DNA of 64,000 bases from Sipunculus nudus (lineage: Eukaryota; Annelida; Sipuncula; Golfingiida; Sipunculidae), in NCBI GenBank assembly GCA_026874595.1, contig CM049322.1, positions 47,341,840-47,405,839 of the forward strand. Direction: 5' to 3'. The notes beneath the pieces are model-generated. The model made no database searches, was not told the origin of the DNA, and worked only from the letters and a program-made list of their open reading frames with translations. How positions within the stretch are numbered: the stretch's first letter is position 1; each line of letters opens with the position of its first letter. This document shows, piece after piece, positions 48,600 through 60,902 of this stretch. The translations under genes were made by a program, and so were the position numbers.

Positions 48600-49075
48600 C
48601 GCAAACCTGCATAGTATATTCTGTTGACCTCTGACCTCATCAAATATGTGTGAATTTTGGTGAGAAGGTAATTCAGGTGAGAAACTGTACTGGTAAATAT
48701 GTATAATGAGTTTCATGAAAATCCATAGGATTTTTGGTAAGTCACCAAGGTGCTCTAAAGTGTGGTGACCTCTGACCTGATTAAATTTGCATGAAATTTG
48801 CTGGTAATCTAACTAGGGTGCGATATTTTATTGAAAAACATTTTTGATGAGTTTAATTTCAAACTTTAATTAATATCCTTCATATTCTTCATAAGTTATT
48901 GCAGCAACACTGCAAAGTAGCCTATTAACCCATGACCTCATTAAATATGTGTGGATATTGATATTGCCCATAATTGAACTCGGGTTAGATAATCTGTTAG
49001 TAAGTAGTTATGGTGATTTTGCGATATCCAGCAAAATCTGGAAAAGTTATTGCGGCGACAATAAAAGTTAAAGGA
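48600..49075 (+). repeat. Diverged units with TGACCTCTGACCT
   Basis: TTGACCTCTGACCTCATCAAATATGTG (48624), GTGACCTCTGACCTGATTAAATTTGC (48764) and CCATGACCTCATTAAATATGTG (48930) mark three units of about 150 bp, related to 26395-26620. It lies in the 1.1-kb intron between exons 2 and 3. Confidence 0.75.
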
Positions 49076-49441
49076 TGGCACAACAGTTGGTTAACGGTTG
49101 GTCTAGCATAATAGTCCTGTCATATGAATTGCATATAAAAATGGGCTACAGTATGCTCAAACTACCTGAGTAATGAAAGTGTGTGGCAATATATTGTTTC
49201 TTCTTGATCATTCCTGTGTGAGAGACAAACCCTAAGAGAATTGTGACCAGCAAATTTTTTCCCTTATATTTGCAGATAAACAGATTTTCAGAAACCCAAG
49301 AGGCAGATCACTGAGATGTCACGTGATCACCATTAACACAGTTTTATACTTAAGGATGAATCTTGTTAACATAAAAAAATTTTTGTAGCAGCACTGCTGC
49401 CATCTAGTGGCAAAGCGGCACACTAAGCCGTGGCACCTTAC

Positions 49442-49507
49442 CTAATATCTGTTTTCATGAGGCAGTTCTCTTCAGTAGATATATCTGGAGATTCACTTGT
49501 TCGTTGG
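49442..49507 (-). CDS. GRAMD1: GRAMD1 exon 2 (66 nt)
   Basis: Small exon between a TTTCAG acceptor and a GTAAGG donor. It enters with one nucleotide, completing the codon left by exon 1, and leaves with two. It reads QRTSESPDISTEENCLMKTD, an acidic Ser/Thr-rich stretch of the disordered N-terminal region. Its length is a multiple of three with the same phase at both ends, so skipping would keep the frame. Support comes from perfect phase matching on both sides and good splice signals; the sequence is not itself conserved. Confidence 0.72.
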
Positions 49508-49730
49508 CTGAAAGCAAATAAATAAGATGGTGAACTTCTCATTCACACACACAGGGGGCAGCAGTGATTAGAAACACATTTCTTATGCAGGTTTACTGGT
49601 GATTGTGATTCCACAAATGGTGTATTGGTGAATTTCATATTTCAATAATTAAGTACAAAAACTGTCAAAATTCAGTCACACCACTTAAAGGTACCTCTGA
49701 TAAAATGTGGAAAAAATATCACAAAACAAA

Positions 49731-51576
49731 GGACCCATGGGTCACGGTGCTCAGCTGAAGTTTGAAATTTCTGCAAAGGCAAAATATGCAAAATATTCTA
49801 TTGTAATGTTTTTCATATATAAAAACATATGAGAAGCTAAGAGGAAAGGGGCCCCGCCTACTTAATTATCGTAAAGTTCTAAATATGTGATTGCAAAACT
49901 AATACTCTGACGAGACTGTCATGAAGAAAAACAGCAAAAGTTTTGAGAAACGATGATGCCTGGATATGAAAAATTTACAGATGGACAGGCAAGTGGACAG
50001 AATGGACTGATACCTTTATTTTAATTTCAAGGAAATAATGCATTTTAGTTTATATTAAAGCCTATTTATTTAGCATATCCAATTTTGCTATTAATAGTTT
50101 TTATCAGATAATTTTTTTTTATTTACAAGTAAAAAAAATCTGAATATATAAGTTAAAATATCAGAGTTCTAAGTTGCAATCATTATTTATCCAGAGTGTA
50201 GCTCATATTGGGTCATATTATGCATACACATACATTTTATTATTTTTAAATCACAAATGTTTAAACTGAATTTAAAAGAAAATAATACCACAACATGGCA
50301 TCTTCAAGATTTTTCCTTGAATCAGAATTAAAAAGTTTGTACATTGGAGTTTTCAGAACATGCTTTATTTTATTCACCGAAATAAAAGATTCAGTAACCA
50401 ACACACTGTTGGTTGAATGAGGGACAAACAATATCATTGTGCTAATAACTATCTCAGCTAAAATTTATAACTGGAATTAATAGCCAATTTCACACACATT
50501 GTGAAGTTTTTAATCTTAAGAAGTAAGGAATTCCTTATATGAAGAACATCCACATCTTCATAGCAATACACCACTTTGTGGACACAATTAAATGTGCACT
50601 TTAATCATTGTTACCCTGGTGGTACATCACAAATCTAAAAAGTAGCATAGCCTAGAATAAAAATGAATCATATACAGACATTATAACAATCATCTAGTTT
50701 ATTCACCATCTTGGGAGGGGGGGGTGTACAGGGCAGAAGAGAAGCTTGCTATTAGTGCCCAAGCTGAGCCAAGGCAAGCTGCCTGAAGGCGGTTACATAA
50801 CACAAGTGAAGGCTGTACTATTAGGTGGGCTTGATGTAAACAACAATTGACATGGTGTATGAAAACTTGAATAAAAGCTACTCTTTTCAATCAATTCCAT
50901 TGCAATTTCAGATTTTAAAAGATTAAATCCTTATGTATATATGCTGTGAAAATTAAATCAACAGTGCTTAAAGGGAAAAAACATGCTGTTGCCAAAGTTG
51001 GACAAAATTTAAGGTACTGATTTTTTTATTTATGCTAATAACTTAAAAAATTTGCAAAAATTAGTTATAATTTTGGGTAAACAATTGAATTTTGATTAAA
51101 TAAAGTTATATCCCTGAAAAAAAAGTCTCCAGCTTCAGCAATTTTCATGTTAAGTGAGTAAATATATTTCCTGATTTTTTTAAAATTGTATTATGTGTGG
51201 GCCAATAACTTCAAAATAATACGCGATACAGACCAAATTTTTGGTATGTTCATAGAAAATGTATGGAAGAAAATGCATACTTAATATGATCAATAAAAGA
51301 TCAGTGGTTTTGTTATTAGGCAGGCTTGAAGTGTAACTATGGCTTTTTTATTGAAAACAGAGGTTTTTCCTTAATATCTCGAAGGAACAAAGTCCTAGGG
51401 ACCCAATTTTCAGTGTGGTAGGAGGATTTCGGGGACATCTAACTATATGCTAAATTTTGGATTCGTAAGTCCAACGGTTTCAAAACATGCCTTGTTAACA
51501 GCCGGCCGGACAGCCGGACAACGGACAAAGGACCACAACTATAACTCAGATGACTTTTAGTCAGCTGAGCTAAAAA
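49731..51576 (-). mobile_element. Helentron-like element, distinct subfamily (copy 3)
   Basis: Shares only the termini with copies 1 and 2: GGACCCATGGGTCACGGTGCTCAGCTG at the left and GTCAGCTGAGCTAAAAA at the right (51561-51576), plus a GGCCGGACAGCCGGACAACGGACAAAGG block just inside (51502-51530) and ACTATAACTCAG where copies 1/2 have GCTATAGCCCAG. The interior is unrelated and lacks the 140-bp units. Conserved ends with a different cargo identify the functional termini of the family. Confidence 0.62.
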
Positions 51577-52316
51577 TGAAACCCAAAATAGTTTAAATGT
51601 ATGCAACTTAAAGCAGCAAAGTATAGGGCTAGGTATGTGTGCTATGTTGGCCGACTCTAATATGCAATGTATGGATCATGTGGAATGCCTCATGTGGTAC
51701 GGTAGATTGTTCAACGGCCAGCTTTCTGATACGCTGCTTCATCCTGAGTATACACAGGACTGCAAGATGGCATAGCTGTCATTCAGTGAAATGTCACAAC
51801 ACGACCTCAAGAATCAAGAAATAGAGGTCATCATACTCGAATTACATGCCATTATTCAATCTTATTCTTGTTATGCCTTCGCATTATACCTCACAGAACC
51901 AATTGTGATCACTAAAACCATTAGAAATTTTGTACTCTCCCTAATATTTAGCATTGTTTCTTGAACATAGGCTAGCTGTCACTACCGATCCCTGACTGCT
52001 CTTTGCTGGGAAAAACTTTATTTTTTCTGTTTATCAGGCATGTTTCTCTCTAATTCTTTGCGCAATCCTTAGTCATTCAGGTTATTTGCAATATTGCATG
52101 TCAGAGAATTGACTTGAGCATTTGATTAAGCAAATAAAAACAATGATACATTCCACAACAGTGCCTCTAGGTTGTTAAAACCATGTTGCACAGACGTATG
52201 ACTAGCACTGTCATTTTGTTGAAAACCTAATAATTTATAGTGTACATTACTGAATTCAACACAGTTTACTGGAATGGCTTTGCTTTTGCTGCAGAAACAG
52301 ATAAACCGGGTATGTC

Positions 52317-52330
52317 CCCCCCCCCCCCCC
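52317..52330 (+). repeat. Poly-C run
   Basis: Fourteen consecutive C. A matching poly-G run of similar length is at 52880-52893. Confidence 0.95.
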
Positions 52331-52384
52331 GAAGGGCCATATCAAAACATTACTGGTAAAAATATCAAACCAATGAGTCTACAT

Positions 52385-52745
52385 TTCAGCAGATTTGACC
52401 TTCAAGATCAAGGTCACCAGTACCCATACTCTGCTGAGAACTCAGTTGAAACAACTTGTGTGTTGAATCTGAGGGAAAAATACCCAATACTTCATAAGTT
52501 ATTGTGTTCACAAGACAACTAATGGGCTCATTTGACCTTGAAAATCCTGGTCAAGGTCACCAGTTTTCAAATTTGTTCAAGAACTTTATAGAAACAAGTT
52601 GTGTAATAAATTTGATGACAAAATGTAAAATACGTCAAAAGTTTTGGGGTTCACAAAAATTTAACATTTTGGCAGATTTGACCTTGAAGGTGTATGTAAA
52701 AGTAATCAGTTTTCAAACTCCTCTAAAATTTTGGTAAAAAAAACT
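52385..52745 (+). repeat. Three ~140-bp tandem units with TTGACCTT..AAGGTCACCAG
   Basis: Units start near 52395, 52529 and 52675 with TTTGACCTT(C/G)A..; the first two continue to CAAGGTCACCAGT and all have ...GAAACAA(C/G)TTGTG or similar. Each contains nuclear-receptor-like half-sites in inverted or everted arrangement. Confidence 0.7.
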
Positions 52746-53779
52746 TGTTTCAAATTTCAGTAAAATATGCAGCCCTTCTTTAATCATTGTCCTTGTTTTC
52801 ATGATATATCTTACAGACAACGACTGTCAACTGATGACAACTGACCACAGATGATGGCTCTGAAATCAACATGTCTTTTCGGGGGGGGGGGGGGAGCATA
52901 ATTAAAACAAGACATGTTATAATCAGTCCATAGACATGGACAGTACAGAAAGAGACAGAAACTTTTGAACAGCTGAATACTGACAGTGTCAGTGCAATGG
53001 GCAAAGTCACATTAATGCATGTATAATAGATCTAACATACTAAAGCCTAATCAGGCATATCATATCATCATCATCATCTCTACAATTTTCACTGAATAAA
53101 TAACCAAGATATTTTGCATTGTTAACATATTCCACTGGTGTGTCATCAATACTAAAACTAGGACATGTTTGATCTATGCACTAATAAGTTAAATGCAGAT
53201 TCTATGCATGGTATACAATAGTATCAATGTCAAGCCACTTCACTGGACAAAAGCCAAAACAGTTCATACTGCTTGGATAAAAGGCAATACCTGACACATA
53301 TCAAGGTCTAAGAGTTTCTCTTTGTCTTTACATATATATCATTTATATGATAAAGTGCTTTGATTGTTAATGTAATCAGGAGCAGTATTATGCCTATTCT
53401 TTCACACTATTAGTTCATTCTTGCTTTATATAATAGTTTTTAATTAAAACCATCCCAGCACACAGCCACAGTCCCTTGCATACACCTGTGTAACACTGTT
53501 GTGGAGGATGTTGGTAAACACAGTCAATGTGTGTCAACCATAATAAGGCCGAGTGACTAGAGGTCCGATTGTTAGCTGCAACAGCCAGCGCCAACAGTTA
53601 TTAAATTTTTTTGCCAAGACAGTCAGGGCATCTTCTGATTGACGTGTTGTGGCCCAGGAGATGCATGCGCTCTGTTTATGTTGACACCTGTGGTCATGCT
53701 TGGTCCACTGTTTTAACGCTCGTACGTGTATACATGATTGAGCAAATGGATTCAGAGAGATATTTTGGCAGGTACAAAT

Positions 53780-53849
53780 TTATTTAAAGGGAAGAAGCTA
53801 TTTTTTTGTAATAATTTAACATGCTTTATAGGTGACTGGGCCCCTTTAA
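53780..53849 (-). mobile_element. Terminal remnant of the TTAA MITE family
   Basis: TATAGGTGACTGGGCCCCTTTAAA is the complement of the family terminus TTAAAGGGGCCCAATCACC. Only about 70 bp next to it can be associated. Confidence 0.55.
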
Positions 53850-55740
53850 ACTCTTTTGACTCAAGATGCTTACTATAGTTGCTATATTCCATGTATTTCA
53901 ATAACAAAATCATCTCGGGTAGCAAAGTTTTAGTTCCTAAAAATTGAAGAAAAGAGCATGTATTTTTATGTCATTCGATGGAGTTGAAAATGTCATGTTA
54001 TCATGCTTAGCCATCCATTCAGTAAACTGAGATATTTTTATAAACTACGTGGACACATGGTCTATTTACATACATCTGAACAAAGTTCATTCTTGCATAT
54101 TTTTAACAGAACTCATATATTATTTGACAACCAACCTCCACACCCTGGGAGACTGTGGTCAAAGTGTCAATATGACTAGTCAAGATGACTGATGGCTAGC
54201 AACAAATGATGCAGATTTATAGAGTTTGCTCAATCTTGTGCTTTTAAATTTTATTAGGAGCTCACATACCTTAGTAAATACTTCAGTCTTCTCTGTAACA
54301 ACCAACAGACTGATCTTCTATATATAGCAGTTGACCATTGTTGCATTAATAGATAAAGTGTTTATCCCTGTTAACTTGTGTGTGACACAATCACGAACAG
54401 AATCTTATCTATTTTTCAGGGCATTTTAGGACTGGGCCAATGGAGGATCAAATGGATTTTGGTTAGGATCTGACACATGATCCAGATTCAAGAACATCAA
54501 CAAGGAATATTCACAAAGATACGGTCATGCATGAACGAACCTGAGAATATCTGTTGAGTCAGTGAATGCAAACAGGTATTTGGGAGCATCTACAATAGGG
54601 ACTTCCCTACACAATGGAGGCTTGCATTCCTTATAAATATAATACAGATTTCCAGTTACACCTTTGTGGGGCGGCAATGGTATTATGTTTTTCTTTGGTT
54701 GGTTACTTGGCAGGTTGGCTTGTTCAATAATTATGAATAGATAAGTACTTATAGATACTTTGATAAGTTATGGACAGACTTTCATGAAAATTTATGAGGG
54801 GTTGGGGAAAAACCTAAGGAAAAATCCTGTTTATTTTGGGAGAAAATCTGGATCACCATAATATATATATATAAATTAAAAGGATTCCTTTCCATTGCAA
54901 GACATCTCTGATTCAAGACTTAGATTTGGACTGCGATACCTGGTTATGACTACTCTGAACATTCATGGCCTCATTCCCTGCCTCTTGTTTGGTGTAATCG
55001 CTCTTGCACTCCTAAATGCCCATAATATGGCAATGAAGCATGGACAAGGTTAGCCCTAGCTCCCGTGCTCTCTTACTACGCTATGCAGTGTGAGAGCCCT
55101 AGAAGATAATTTGAGAAAACTGGAGACAATCCACATGACAATTAAATTCTTACACTTCATCTGAAAATGTTGTATTCGTTATGAAATAAAGATACTCTTA
55201 TGAAATGTGCATATAACATACCACCTACACAGTGTGTGTCCACTTTAAATGTTGATTAGAAAAATATATTGTCCTAATAAAAGGTGATGTATGGGGAACT
55301 ATGTCTACTCTGGGTTTTCCCCCAGCCACGGCTGGTCAGCAGCCGCCTGTGTAACCAGTGGTAACCATATATTGGGCCGTGTTGGCTCAGCAAGCAAAGG
55401 TCACGCAGTTCATTGTGTCAGATTCTGAGACAATTTCAAGCACCAGGATTGCAAAGTTTTAAAAGCGATTCTTGTTTACATACAAAAACATAATATCTAG
55501 CTGAATTTATTGGTCATTCAAATCAAGTACTATATCTTCCTTAGATTACTTACAGTTTCCTTGTCATAAACATAATATTTGATTTTACAAAATTTTTTTC
55601 CCGACAAGAGATTCAAGTTCCTCAGTTTACTTTGAATCTTTTTATTCAGCAGTATACAATATCCTGGATATCGCCGCATATAATGCAGTTAGGACAATGT
55701 GGAAGCGTAATGTGACCTACTATTTAATATTAATATAAAC
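53850..55740. other. Intron 1, no recognised feature
   Basis: Unique-looking AT-rich sequence; no supported exon or element. Confidence 0.5.
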
Positions 55741-55744
55741 TTAT

Positions 55745-55980
55745 TTTACATGGATTGTACAAATAGTTATTATGACTAATCCTGGCGCTCTCCATTGTTC
55801 AGTTGGTGGTGTTCCTTAGTGTGTCTAGACTCTAGAGATGGAGGAAATTGGATAGCCCGGAGAAAACCACCGGCCTTGGAAAGGCAACTACAACCCACTC
55901 TCATAGCCACACCGGGATCGAACCCAGGTCACCGGGGAGAGAGCCAAGCATTTTACCCCTCAAGAGTTTGGTGTCCGCCC
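55745..55980 (-). mobile_element. tRNA-derived SINE with conserved central domain
   Basis: The minus strand has a tRNA-like head with B-box GGGTTCGATCCC (55916-55927 on plus), and the body segment GGTTTTCTCCGGGCTATCC followed by a TTTCCTCC, which resembles the central domain shared by several SINE families (GGTTTTCTCCGGG..CTCCGGTTTCCTCC). The tail contains TAGTTATT and ACAATCCATGTAAAA. Its head directly abuts the left arm of the foldback element. Confidence 0.7.
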
Positions 55981-57707
55981 GGCTATCCGCTTCCCAGTTA
56001 TTGGCTTGCCAAATATCTGCTCACCAAATATCAGCATGCCCAGATATCCGTGTGTGAGCGTTAACGGTCGAAAATGACCCTGAAAGGTTAATATATGCAA
56101 CGGTCATGGAAAAAGATGAAAGTAGACATCAAGGAACATTTAAATACAGGAGCCACCAGATTTTTAAGCATTTTTGGCCAGATCGCGACATCGCTGTCGA
56201 GGCTGGTGTCCTGAATTGGGTCAACGGATTACCGCATGTGTGTGATCACTGAACCGCGACGCATGAATATGAAATGAATTATACAATATTACACTACTTA
56301 CATATAACTTTATTGGACAAAATAATGTAATTAAGTGAGACAAGTCTGGGATCAATTATAATTAATTTAACTCCCTTTCAGTCTCTCTCTCATTCTCTCT
56401 CTTTCTCATTCATTCATTCTTTCTTTCTCTCTCATCATATACATCGTTATCGGACAAAATAAAGTTATCAAATGAGACAAGTCTGGGATTCATGAAAATA
56501 AAACTCTCATATATTAATTAATAAATTAATTCATTCATTCATTTATTCTGTCTTTTGTTCTTTCTCCATTCCTTATTTTATCTCTCCATTATATTCTCTC
56601 TCCATCTCTGTTTATGAGTCTAACTTACATATACCGTTATCAGACAAAGTTGTTAAATGATACAGGTCATGGGAACCATGAAAATTAAATTAACGATCTC
56701 TTTCCTTCTCTCTCCCATCCTTATTCTCATTAATTCTTTCTATCTCTGTCATTCCATCTTTCATCCCTTCATTTATTCATCCTTTCTTTCTTTCTCTTTC
56801 TCTCTCTCATTCATTCATTTATTCTTTCTTAGTTAATTTAATTTTCATGGATCCTATGTCTTGTTTCAATTAATAACTTTTTTCTGTCTGATTAAGTTAT
56901 ATGTAAGTAGTGTTATATTGTATAATTCATTTTATATTCATATAGAGAGGGTGAGAGAGAATGAGAGAATGTAGATGTTATAATGTTTATTTAGATAATT
57001 AAGGGTGTACTTGCCTTAATGATTAAATCAAGGTTACATGATCAAGGGTGCATTAATGTTTGTATTATACTTAAAGAGAACCCTTTTGCGGCGGAGTGGT
57101 TTTCGACTGCACGAAATAGTTTAATTATATCATGCAAGCAGAGTTTCCCCGGGTTAACGTGATGAAAACATCCAAGCTAACTTTTTAAGGTAAAAAAATA
57201 TTGTTATGGAATATGTATAATTCCTTATAATCACCTTTATGACAACATATTTAAAACCATTTTTGTTGTCCATCCGTCAACATATATGTGTCATGAATGA
57301 TGCAAAAACAATTGTAACTTAATAAACACCTACAAGAATGAATGTAAAGCTGACACAAAAACGTAAGATTAATAATAATTTAATAAAAGCAGTGTTTTAA
57401 CTAAGGCCGGGATGGCCTCACACATACAAATTTGCTTGGAGTGTGGCGGTTCAGTGATCGCACACATGCGGAAATCTGTTGACCCAATTCAGGACACCAG
57501 CCTCGACAGCGATGCCACGATCTGGTCAAAAATGCATCAAAAACTGGTAGCTCCTGTATTTAAATGTTCCTTGATGTCTTCCTTCATCTTCTTTTTCCAT
57601 TACTGCTGCATATATGAACCGTGCAGGGTCATTTTTGACTGTTAACGCTCACACAGATATTTGGTGAGAAGATATTTGGGAAGGGGATAACTGGGAAACA
57701 GATAGCC
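55981..57707. mobile_element. Foldback-type element with long inverted arms
   Basis: Arms of about 290 bp (55981-56270 and 57420-57707) are inverted copies; e.g. GGCTATCCGCTTCCCAGTTA reads on the complement of the right end as GGCTATCTGTTTCCCAGTTA, and both contain TCAAGGAACATTTAAATACAGGAGC and GACATCGCTGTCGAGGCTGG-like sequence. A second inverted stretch (56270-56320 against 56890-56947) continues the pairing, with about 460 bp extra in the right arm. The centre has three diverged ~180-bp units (TTACATATA..TTATCGGACAAA...) and CATT/CTCT-rich DNA. No coding sequence. Confidence 0.85.
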
Positions 57708-58602
57708 AGGCCTGAACCTTGTTGCGGATCCACAACTGTGATACGATCACAGTTGTGGGAATGGCCTGTACAGTTAGGCCTTGTAATGGTGAACTGGTAG
57801 ACACTGGTAGAAAGCACCAAAAAAACTTTTAAAACTACTAAATATACACACCAAAATGCAGCCGTTAGTGTCTTTGGTAGTAAATGGGTCTTTCTGCCAA
57901 CTTTACCACGTTCTTACCTCAATATATTAATGAAATATTATCCCTAACGATCCTTGTAAGCCCGCGGTGATTTAAACATAACAATATACAGGAATTTGTA
58001 ATGAGCGGACGTTGATTGACTGGTACCCGCCACTGAGATCTATATTATAGCCAGCTTTTCCAGTTCAAACAGCGATAAATTCAGAGCGGGTTCCCGGTCT
58101 AAATCCCGTTGCAAAGGACTGTGGGTCACTTAATGTAATCATGTCGGCTTGTTCTCTATGTAAACACATCAGCTCTTGGCAAAATTATGGATAAGTAGGG
58201 CTATTGAGCATTATTTTGGTGCCAATACTTTGCAGATGTTTTATAAAACAACCAAAGACAACAAAAAGGTAATTATTTTATGTTGACACTGCTTGAAAAT
58301 TTAATTATACGATTCCAAAGGGGTCTCTTATTTGGAACCTTAGGAGGCGTTTCTCTAAGAGTCATTCCCAAGATGTTGTTGACGGAGAGGAGCAGAGCGG
58401 ATTGGAATCACACGTCTTGGACCGAGACAAGCCTTAACCAAGAGTTCCCCCCCCCTCCACCTTTTCCTGTCACTCGCAGAAAATGCTACCATTCATTCAA
58501 ATTTATTCTGTGCACATCCCTAGATACTGATTTTGAAAGAACTGAACCTTGTAAAAATTAAAAGATCTTGGTTTAGGCTTTTCTTACAAAGCATCACCTC
58601 AC
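57708..58602. other. Intron 1 proximal part, no recognised feature
   Basis: A short ACTGTGATACGATCACAGT inverted repeat at 57734-57752 was noted; otherwise nothing supportable. Confidence 0.55.
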
Positions 58603-58895
58603 CTGCCAATGGAAGCTAGTTTAATTCTTGACACCTGAGCTTCACTGAATGCCGAGCAGATGGCGCCAGTGCCGACCAGGCCGTGTGGTGGTGTGCTTCT
58701 GCTGTCCTGGGTACATTGGCTGTGTTGTGGTGACGGTGACACGTCTCTGACAGGACTGACCGAGCTACCCTGGACATGGTGCGGACTGACACTTCCCGAC
58801 CGTGTCGACTTCGTATCATTCTCGGTCATTGTTTGCGAGTTGACTTCGGCCGTCTGGTCTACCACGGGTTTTCTCACATATTTACTCATATCCAT
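58603..58895 (-). CDS. GRAMD1: GRAMD1 exon 1: start codon and Ser/Pro-rich N-terminus
   Basis: First coding exon, about 95 codons plus 2 nt, ending at a GTGAGG donor. The reading frame is also open to an ATG at 58931, but the ATG at 58889 (MSKYVRKPVVDQ) gives a more usual hydrophilic start; 58895 (MDMSK) is a third choice. The product is low-complexity, rich in Ser, Thr, Pro and His (SVSPHHVQGSSVSPV), with no recognised domain, as in the disordered N-termini of vertebrate GRAMD1. GC content and CpG density are above the surrounding introns. Assignment to the gene rests on phase (2 nt overhang completed by exon 2), strand and position rather than on conserved residues. Confidence 0.75.
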
Positions 58896-58931
58896 CCACG
58901 CAGTGACGAACACACGGGTAAACCTGAACAC

Positions 58932-59060
58932 TGGCCGTATTTATTTACGTGATCACAGGAAACATTGACACTTCTCGGCCATGGATGTTTTGATGTGAGT
59001 ATGACGTCATGCAGCGCGTGCGTCTAAAATCCAGATGATTCCCGGAGCATATGAGAACCA
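58932..59060 (-). promoter_or_regulatory. Probable promoter / 5' UTR region of GRAMD1 with palindromic CRE
   Basis: Immediately upstream of exon 1 the sequence is CpG-containing and carries a full palindromic cyclic-AMP response element, TGACGTCA, at 59002-59009, followed by GCGCGTGCG. No TATA box is evident. Promoter status is inferred from position and composition. Confidence 0.45.
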
Positions 59061-60890
59061 GCACATACATTCAGCAAATCCTGCTGATATAATGTGATGT
59101 AATACAAGAGGCACTCAGTCCTAAAAGAGGACATATTTACCCCAGAAAACTTATGATGAATACAAATGATTCATCACCAAAGCAAATATGAATGAAAAAA
59201 GTACAAAATTGATATTAATAGTACCAATTAAATTAATATATATAGTTCCGTACACAAAAAATAATTGTTATAATTAAGGTTTCGCTGCTATCATTTTTCG
59301 TGTTTTAGTGTGTGTGTGTGTTTTTTTTTTTTACAAATTAGGACAGGGCTCTGTCCTGGGTAATGTTGCTAATTTGTTCTCCTGCTTATATCCCTTAGGC
59401 TCATAACATAAATGTGTAGAAAATGGACTAATTTTTGTAGTGACAGTATGCACCATTTTAAAAAAATTGAAGTGATTTTTTTTTATTTTTCTTACAAGCT
59501 TGTAAACATCTACGTAATCTATCTCGATATATAATTTAATTTAAAAAGATCGCTCGACAAATTTTATATATATTCTGGGAGTTCATACAGCAATTATCAT
59601 TTTTCGTTTTGGTGTGGCCATGCAAGGTGTAGGGCCTATAGGCCTACATATATAAACAGATAATCACCTTGCGCCCTGACCGGGCTTGGGGTCACATTAA
59701 CCAAATAGAAAAACTATTTTTTAAATCACCTTATTTTATAAGATTAATTCATAATATGTTCGCATATCTATATTTAGTGAATATAGTGATGTAAAATGCA
59801 TTACAAAACAGAAGAGCGCATACTGCAGATCCACATATGATTTGCATGGCACAATCCTCGCGGTTATCTAAATATAGAATTCCTAAATTTCATTTATCCA
59901 TTTCACTCTGTAAACCTTTTATTCCTGACAGGACCGAAAACGAGTGGTAGCCTTTTAAGCGCTCGGGGTAGTACTTCTAGCGATAGATATTACTAGACTC
60001 AAGCTCGAGATCTGGTGTTCGCTACCACTGCATGACTCGATCTATACACTCTAACAATCTGATAATCTTCAAAAATAAAAAAAAACGACATTTTTTTTTA
60101 TTAAAATCAGTTATCTTATAGATGTTTGTTATATCTATCTTGTCACAAAAACCCGTATCTGACGACATAGTGTATCAGTTGGGAAAAAAATAGCATTTTA
60201 TTTCAGGTATCAACCACACGTGGGATTCAAACAGGACCGCCTGCATGTCGGCCGGAACACTTTTCTAGGTCAGAGGAACGACAAAATGAGAATTTTAACG
60301 TTTAGCTTTTCTGTATCATTACCTATCTGCATGATTAACGATTGAAATATTTCAAAGTGCATCCCAACACGTCCCTAATTCCAAACACAACACCAAAAAA
60401 ATTACTCTTTTTTAAGGCCACAAAAAGTAACTGTTTCAAGGAATCGCTTCTCCAATTTTCCCCGAATATATATATATATTTGGGGGGGGGGGGGTAGAAG
60501 GGTGAGCATTGGGACCTGTGCAGTAGTGTTGCTAATTGGAGCTGTTGTTTCTGTTCATTCAGAAATAAAATTCGCAAACTGTCTTTCATAACGATATTAT
60601 ATGAAGCAGAATAAACTTTATCCTTCCTGACAGCTGCTAAATGTCACCTTTTAGTTTTGTCTTGTTCACTCAAAATAAAAAAAGAATCAGAGTTAGTTTG
60701 GATTTTTTTTTGTCGCCAAATGAATTAGAATTAATGCGACTAAGGTCCACGCGCGAATTACCTTTTCTGCATTTTAAAAACTAAACTCACATGTGTTTGA
60801 GTTTTTTTTAGTGTCCCCTATAATTAATTCATCTGAAGTGTCAAAGCACTTGCCTGATAAAAGGATCGAGGCACTCTTTATTTTTCACAA
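59061..60890. other. Intergenic DNA upstream of GRAMD1, no gene recognised
   Basis: Contains (GT)n/(T)n at 59311-59331, a TATATATATAT and poly-G run at 60468-60494, and an isolated B-box-like GGATTCAAACAGG at 60222 without a convincing A box. Confidence 0.5.
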
Positions 60891-60902
60891 CGTTCACACA
60901 TA

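Larger units (their letters stand above)
1..58895 (-). other. GRAMD1: GRAMD1/Aster-family gene, minus strand, 3' end outside window
   Basis: Gene-level entry. Eleven exons with consensus GT/AG borders join without a phase break: 58603-58895, 49442-49507, 48040-48352, 37992-38076, 36861-36964, 31568-31744, 29072-29239, 14847-15090, 14108-14251, 10440-10564 and 9245-9437, giving about 635 codons from the ATG at 58889. Aster proteins are ER-anchored at plasma-membrane contacts: the GRAM domain binds acidic lipid/cholesterol-rich plasma membrane and the ASTER domain moves sterol to the ER. The spliced protein follows vertebrate GRAMD1 in order (WYN/V..SPNYK..., CALQ..D.L.QGRLY, TKEKTAR.IPNAIQ, WVHYCYGDELGLTS, FNMSVDQMY, YVIDCE, INRY..MRVARNK, WGLVK). 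About 9.2 kb of transposons separate exon 11 from whatever follows; the transmembrane exon is not in the window. Which of the vertebrate paralogues A/B/C it equals cannot be said; an invertebrate would probably have a single ancestor of them. Confidence 0.93.

Noticed and set aside
58660-58968. 102-codon plus-strand ORF over exon 1
   Set aside because: Antisense to exon 1, whose frame fits exon 2 by phase.
59935-60290. Possible tRNA-like elements (GATTCAAACAGG, and GTGGTAGC...GCTACCAC)
   Set aside because: A B-box-like word occurs but no A box at the right distance and no acceptor stem; too weak to call.
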